This document shows, one piece after another, positions 5,636 to 7,066 of a stretch of DNA of 7,066 bases. A program made the translations under genes and the position numbers. How positions within the stretch are numbered: position 1 is the stretch's first letter; each line of letters starts with the position of its first letter. The notes beneath the pieces are model-generated. The model made no database searches and was not told the DNA's origin. It saw only the letters and a list, made by a program, of their open reading frames with translations. Source of the DNA: Pseudomonadota bacterium. Lineage in GTDB: Bacteria > Pseudomonadota > Gammaproteobacteria > Burkholderiales > Burkholderiaceae_B. The stretch is from the NCBI GenBank assembly GCA_023389155.1, contig JAEWEV010000010.1, positions 1 to 7,066 on the forward strand, in the 5' to 3' direction.

Positions 5636-6710
5636 CTTCGTTTCCTATTGAAGGCCTGAACTCAGCGATTGCCCCGCGCAATCCATCCAGACCGGTTCGT
5701 TGTAGTGCACTGACAAATATTCGGGCTGGTACGCCCTGTTCGTTTCTTTCTACCTGCGGTTCGTAGCCCGCTTGGTCTATTTTATTGTAAATAAGTATCC
5801 GTGGGATATGACTGGCCCCAATTTCGTCCAAAACTTTATCAACTTCGGCAATCTGCTCGTCTCTTTGCGGACTTGCAGCATCTACAACGTGTAAAAGAAG
5901 GTCCGCGTGGACGGTCTCTTCGAGCGTCGCCTTGAAGGCGGCAATGAGCGTGGTGGGCAAATCGCGGATGAAACCAACGGTATCGGATATCACCACATTC
6001 CCGGCACCCTGGATCCAGATTCGCCTGGTGGTCGTGTCCAGGGTCGCGAACAGCTGATCGGCCGCGTACGCCTCTGCTCTGGTGACGGCGTTAAAAAGTG
6101 TGCTTTTGCCAGCATTGGTATATCCTACCAGCGATACCGACAAAGTGTTGCCGCGTTCACGCGAACGACGCTGGGTTTTGCGCTGACGCTCGACCCGCGC
6201 CAGCCGTTCACGCAGCACCTTGACTTTGGCGCCGATCATTCGGCGGTCCATTTCCAGCTGGGATTCGCCTGGCCCGCGCATCCCGATTCCGCCGCGCTGC
6301 CGTTCCAGGTGGGTCCACATTCTTGTCAGACGAGTGACCAGATGTTGCAGCTGTGCCAGTTCGACCTGCAGCTTACCCTCGTGGCTTTTGGCCCGCAATG
6401 CGAAAATATCCAGAATAAGCGCAACGCGATCCACGACCCGCCGCTGAAATGCGCGTTCAAGGTTACGCTGTTGAGCCGGGCTTAGCGGCTGATCAAACAG
6501 AATGAGTTCGACATCCTCCACCTCGGCCATGGCAACCGCTTCTTCGAGTTTGCCTTTGCCTATGTAGTAAGCAGCATCGGGTTTATCCCTTTTGACAGTA
6601 AGGGTACCCGCGATTTCTGCGCCCGCTCCGTCGGCCAGCATATGGAATTCTTCGGAATGTGCCTCGTGATCCAGATCGCCTGAATCAACACTGATAATTA
6701 ATACGCGCAT
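5622..6710 (-). CDS. hflX: HflX, ribosome-associated GTPase
   Basis: HflX is a translational GTPase-like protein that binds the 50S subunit and splits stalled or stress-arrested ribosomes. The 362-residue protein has the N-terminal HflX domain with the glycine-rich YYIGKGKLEE (48-57) and the linker RGGIGMRGPGESQLE (139-153). The G domain follows: G1 GYTNAGKS (196-203), G2 around LDTTTRR (224-230), G3 DTVGFIRDLP (243-252), G4 NKID (309-312) and G5 SAL (334-336). It stops about 26 residues after G5, so it lacks most of the C-terminal domain of the 426-residue E. coli protein; I believe this short form is usual in betaproteobacteria. An in-frame TTG at 6740 would add 10 residues from within the terminator hairpin. 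I chose the ATG at 6710, with AGGA (6718-6715) four bases upstream and the MRVLIISVD family start. Its 3' end overlaps hflK by 14 bases. Confidence 0.96.
   Translation of the reverse strand: MRVLIISVDSGDLDHEAHSEEFHMLADGAGAEIAGTLTVKRDKPDAAYYIGKGKLEEAVAMAEVEDVELILFDQPLSPAQQRNLERAFQRRVVDRVALILDIFALRAKSHEGKLQVELAQLQHLVTRLTRMWTHLERQRGGIGMRGPGESQLEMDRRMIGAKVKVLRERLARVERQRKTQRRSRERGNTLSVSLVGYTNAGKSTLFNAVTRAEAYAADQLFATLDTTTRRIWIQGAGNVVISDTVGFIRDLPTTLIAAFKATLEETVHADLLLHVVDAASPQRDEQIAEVDKVLDEIGASHIPRILIYNKIDQAGYEPQVERNEQGVPARIFVSALQRTGLDGLRGAIAEFRPSIGNEVAIL
5643..5646 (-). promoter_or_regulatory. ribosome binding site that fixes the hflK TTG start
   Basis: AGGA on the minus strand, seven bases before TTG at 5635-5633, and located within the last codons of hflX. 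The in-frame stop TAG (5647-5645) overlaps this site, so no earlier start is possible in the hflK frame. Confidence 0.75.
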
Positions 6711-6720
6711 AGCGTCCTGA

Positions 6721-6759
6721 AAAACAAAAGGCCCGCACAAGTTGGCTTGGCGGGCTTTT
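6721..6759 (-). terminator. intrinsic terminator between hfq and hflX
   Basis: In the transcript AAAAG-CCCGC-CAAG (6759-6746) pairs through a four-base CCAA loop with CTTG-GCGGG-CTTTT (6741-6726). This gives about 14 pairs, with two single-base bulges on the 3' side. The 3' arm runs into TTTTGTTTTT. It lies 17 bases after the hfq stop and ends just before the hflX ribosome binding site (AGGA at 6718-6715). It should end most hfq transcripts while letting some through to hflX, unless hflX has its own promoter inside hfq. Confidence 0.85.
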
Positions 6760-6776
6760 GCAAAAAGCTGAGAATG

Positions 6777-7019
6777 CTATTCCTGTTCTGCAGGTGCATC
6801 AATCTGGAAACTGACAGCCCTTGCGGGAACAACTGTGGAGATAGCGTGCTTGTAAACCATTTGGGTGACAGTATTGCGAAGCAATACCACATACTGATCA
6901 AATGATTCGATTTGTCCTTGTAACTTGATACCGTTTACGAGATAGATGGAAACGGGAACATGTTCTTTACGTAATGCGTTCAGGAAAGGATCTTGTAGTG
7001 ATTGCCCTTTAGTGCTCAT
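6777..7019 (-). CDS. hfq: RNA chaperone Hfq
   Basis: Hfq is a hexameric Sm-like ring that pairs small RNAs with target mRNAs and affects mRNA stability. The 80-residue protein has the Sm1 region VSIYLVNGIKLQGQIESFDQ (23-42) and the Sm2 region with YKHAIST (56-62). Proximal-face poly-U contacts are present: Gln9 and Asp10, Tyr43 in place of E. coli Phe42, and Tyr56-Lys57-His58. The rim patch reads RKEH (17-20) rather than the E. coli RRER, so it carries fewer arginines. The C-terminal tail is short, ending in an acidic DAPAEQE tip, compared with the 102-residue E. coli protein; this length is usual for betaproteobacteria. The start is ATG at 7019 with GGAG (7031-7028) eight bases upstream. It is the first gene of the visible block; its promoter is probably outside the window. 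Confidence 0.99.
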   Translation of the reverse strand: MSTKGQSLQDPFLNALRKEHVPVSIYLVNGIKLQGQIESFDQYVVLLRNTVTQMVYKHAISTVVPARAVSFQIDAPAEQE

Positions 7020-7027
7020 TGGCTAGG

Positions 7028-7031
7028 CTCC
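7028..7031 (-). promoter_or_regulatory. hfq ribosome binding site in a partial leader
   Basis: GGAG on the minus strand, eight bases before the hfq ATG. The remaining leader, up to the window edge at 7066, is AT-rich and shows no convincing promoter or gene end. Confidence 0.65.
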
Positions 7032-7066
7032 ATATGTTATTTGGGTTTACAACTGAAAACGGCTTT

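Noticed and set aside
5907..6485. Plus-strand open frame (192 codons) opposite hflX
   Set aside because: Antisense to the conserved G domain and linker of HflX; no domain or promoter evidence for a gene.
6711..6740. Upstream TTG start for hflX adding 10 residues
   Set aside because: It would start inside the terminator hairpin with no ribosome site, whereas the ATG at 6710 has AGGA and matches the family N-terminus.
7028..7061. Possible hfq promoter (TTTTCA, 17 bases, CATATG)
   Set aside because: The -10 matches at only three positions and overlaps the ribosome binding site, leaving no room for a leader. The real promoter is probably beyond the window.

Overview
The window reads as a conserved chromosomal block from a betaproteobacterium, most likely Burkholderiales/Alcaligenaceae (the Bordetella, Achromobacter and Advenella side). 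The gene order hfq-hflX-hflK-hflC-hisZ-purA, the close match of the Hfq, PurA and HisZ protein sequences to what I remember of that group, and the use of a HisZ regulatory subunit all support this. The base composition looks moderate rather than very GC-rich, which suggests a less GC-rich genus. The genus is an inference from memory, not a search result.

All eight genes are on the minus strand, so transcription runs from the right end of the window to the left. From upstream to downstream they are: hfq (7019-6777), the RNA chaperone; an intrinsic terminator; hflX (6710-5622), a ribosome-associated GTPase; hflK (5635-4304) and hflC (4292-3375), the paired SPFH membrane proteins that regulate the FtsH protease; a 138-base gap with a candidate promoter/operator and a strong intrinsic terminator; hisZ (3236-2073), the regulatory subunit of ATP phosphoribosyltransferase; a 60-base gap with a hairpin; purA (2012-708), adenylosuccinate synthetase; a phosphoribosyltransferase gene (697-155); and the first 28 codons of rpsU (85-1), ribosomal protein S21, which runs off the left edge.

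There are two functional blocks. The hfq-hflX-hflKC block covers RNA-based regulation, ribosome rescue and membrane proteolysis. The hisZ-purA-PRTase block covers purine nucleotides and the ATP-consuming first step of histidine synthesis. Within each block most junctions are tight: hflX/hflK overlap by 14 bases, hflK/hflC are 11 bases apart, and purA/PRTase are 10 bases apart with the ribosome binding site on the stop codon. Intrinsic terminators sit after hfq and after hflC, and both lie immediately upstream of the next start codon. They therefore look like partial terminators or attenuators as much as operon ends.

I see no mobile element, CRISPR array, tRNA, rRNA, phage or toxin-antitoxin gene. 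No stretch over 300 bases lacks a gene. I did not find a new multi-gene system here. What merits a second look is in the leaders, chiefly the hflC-hisZ gap.
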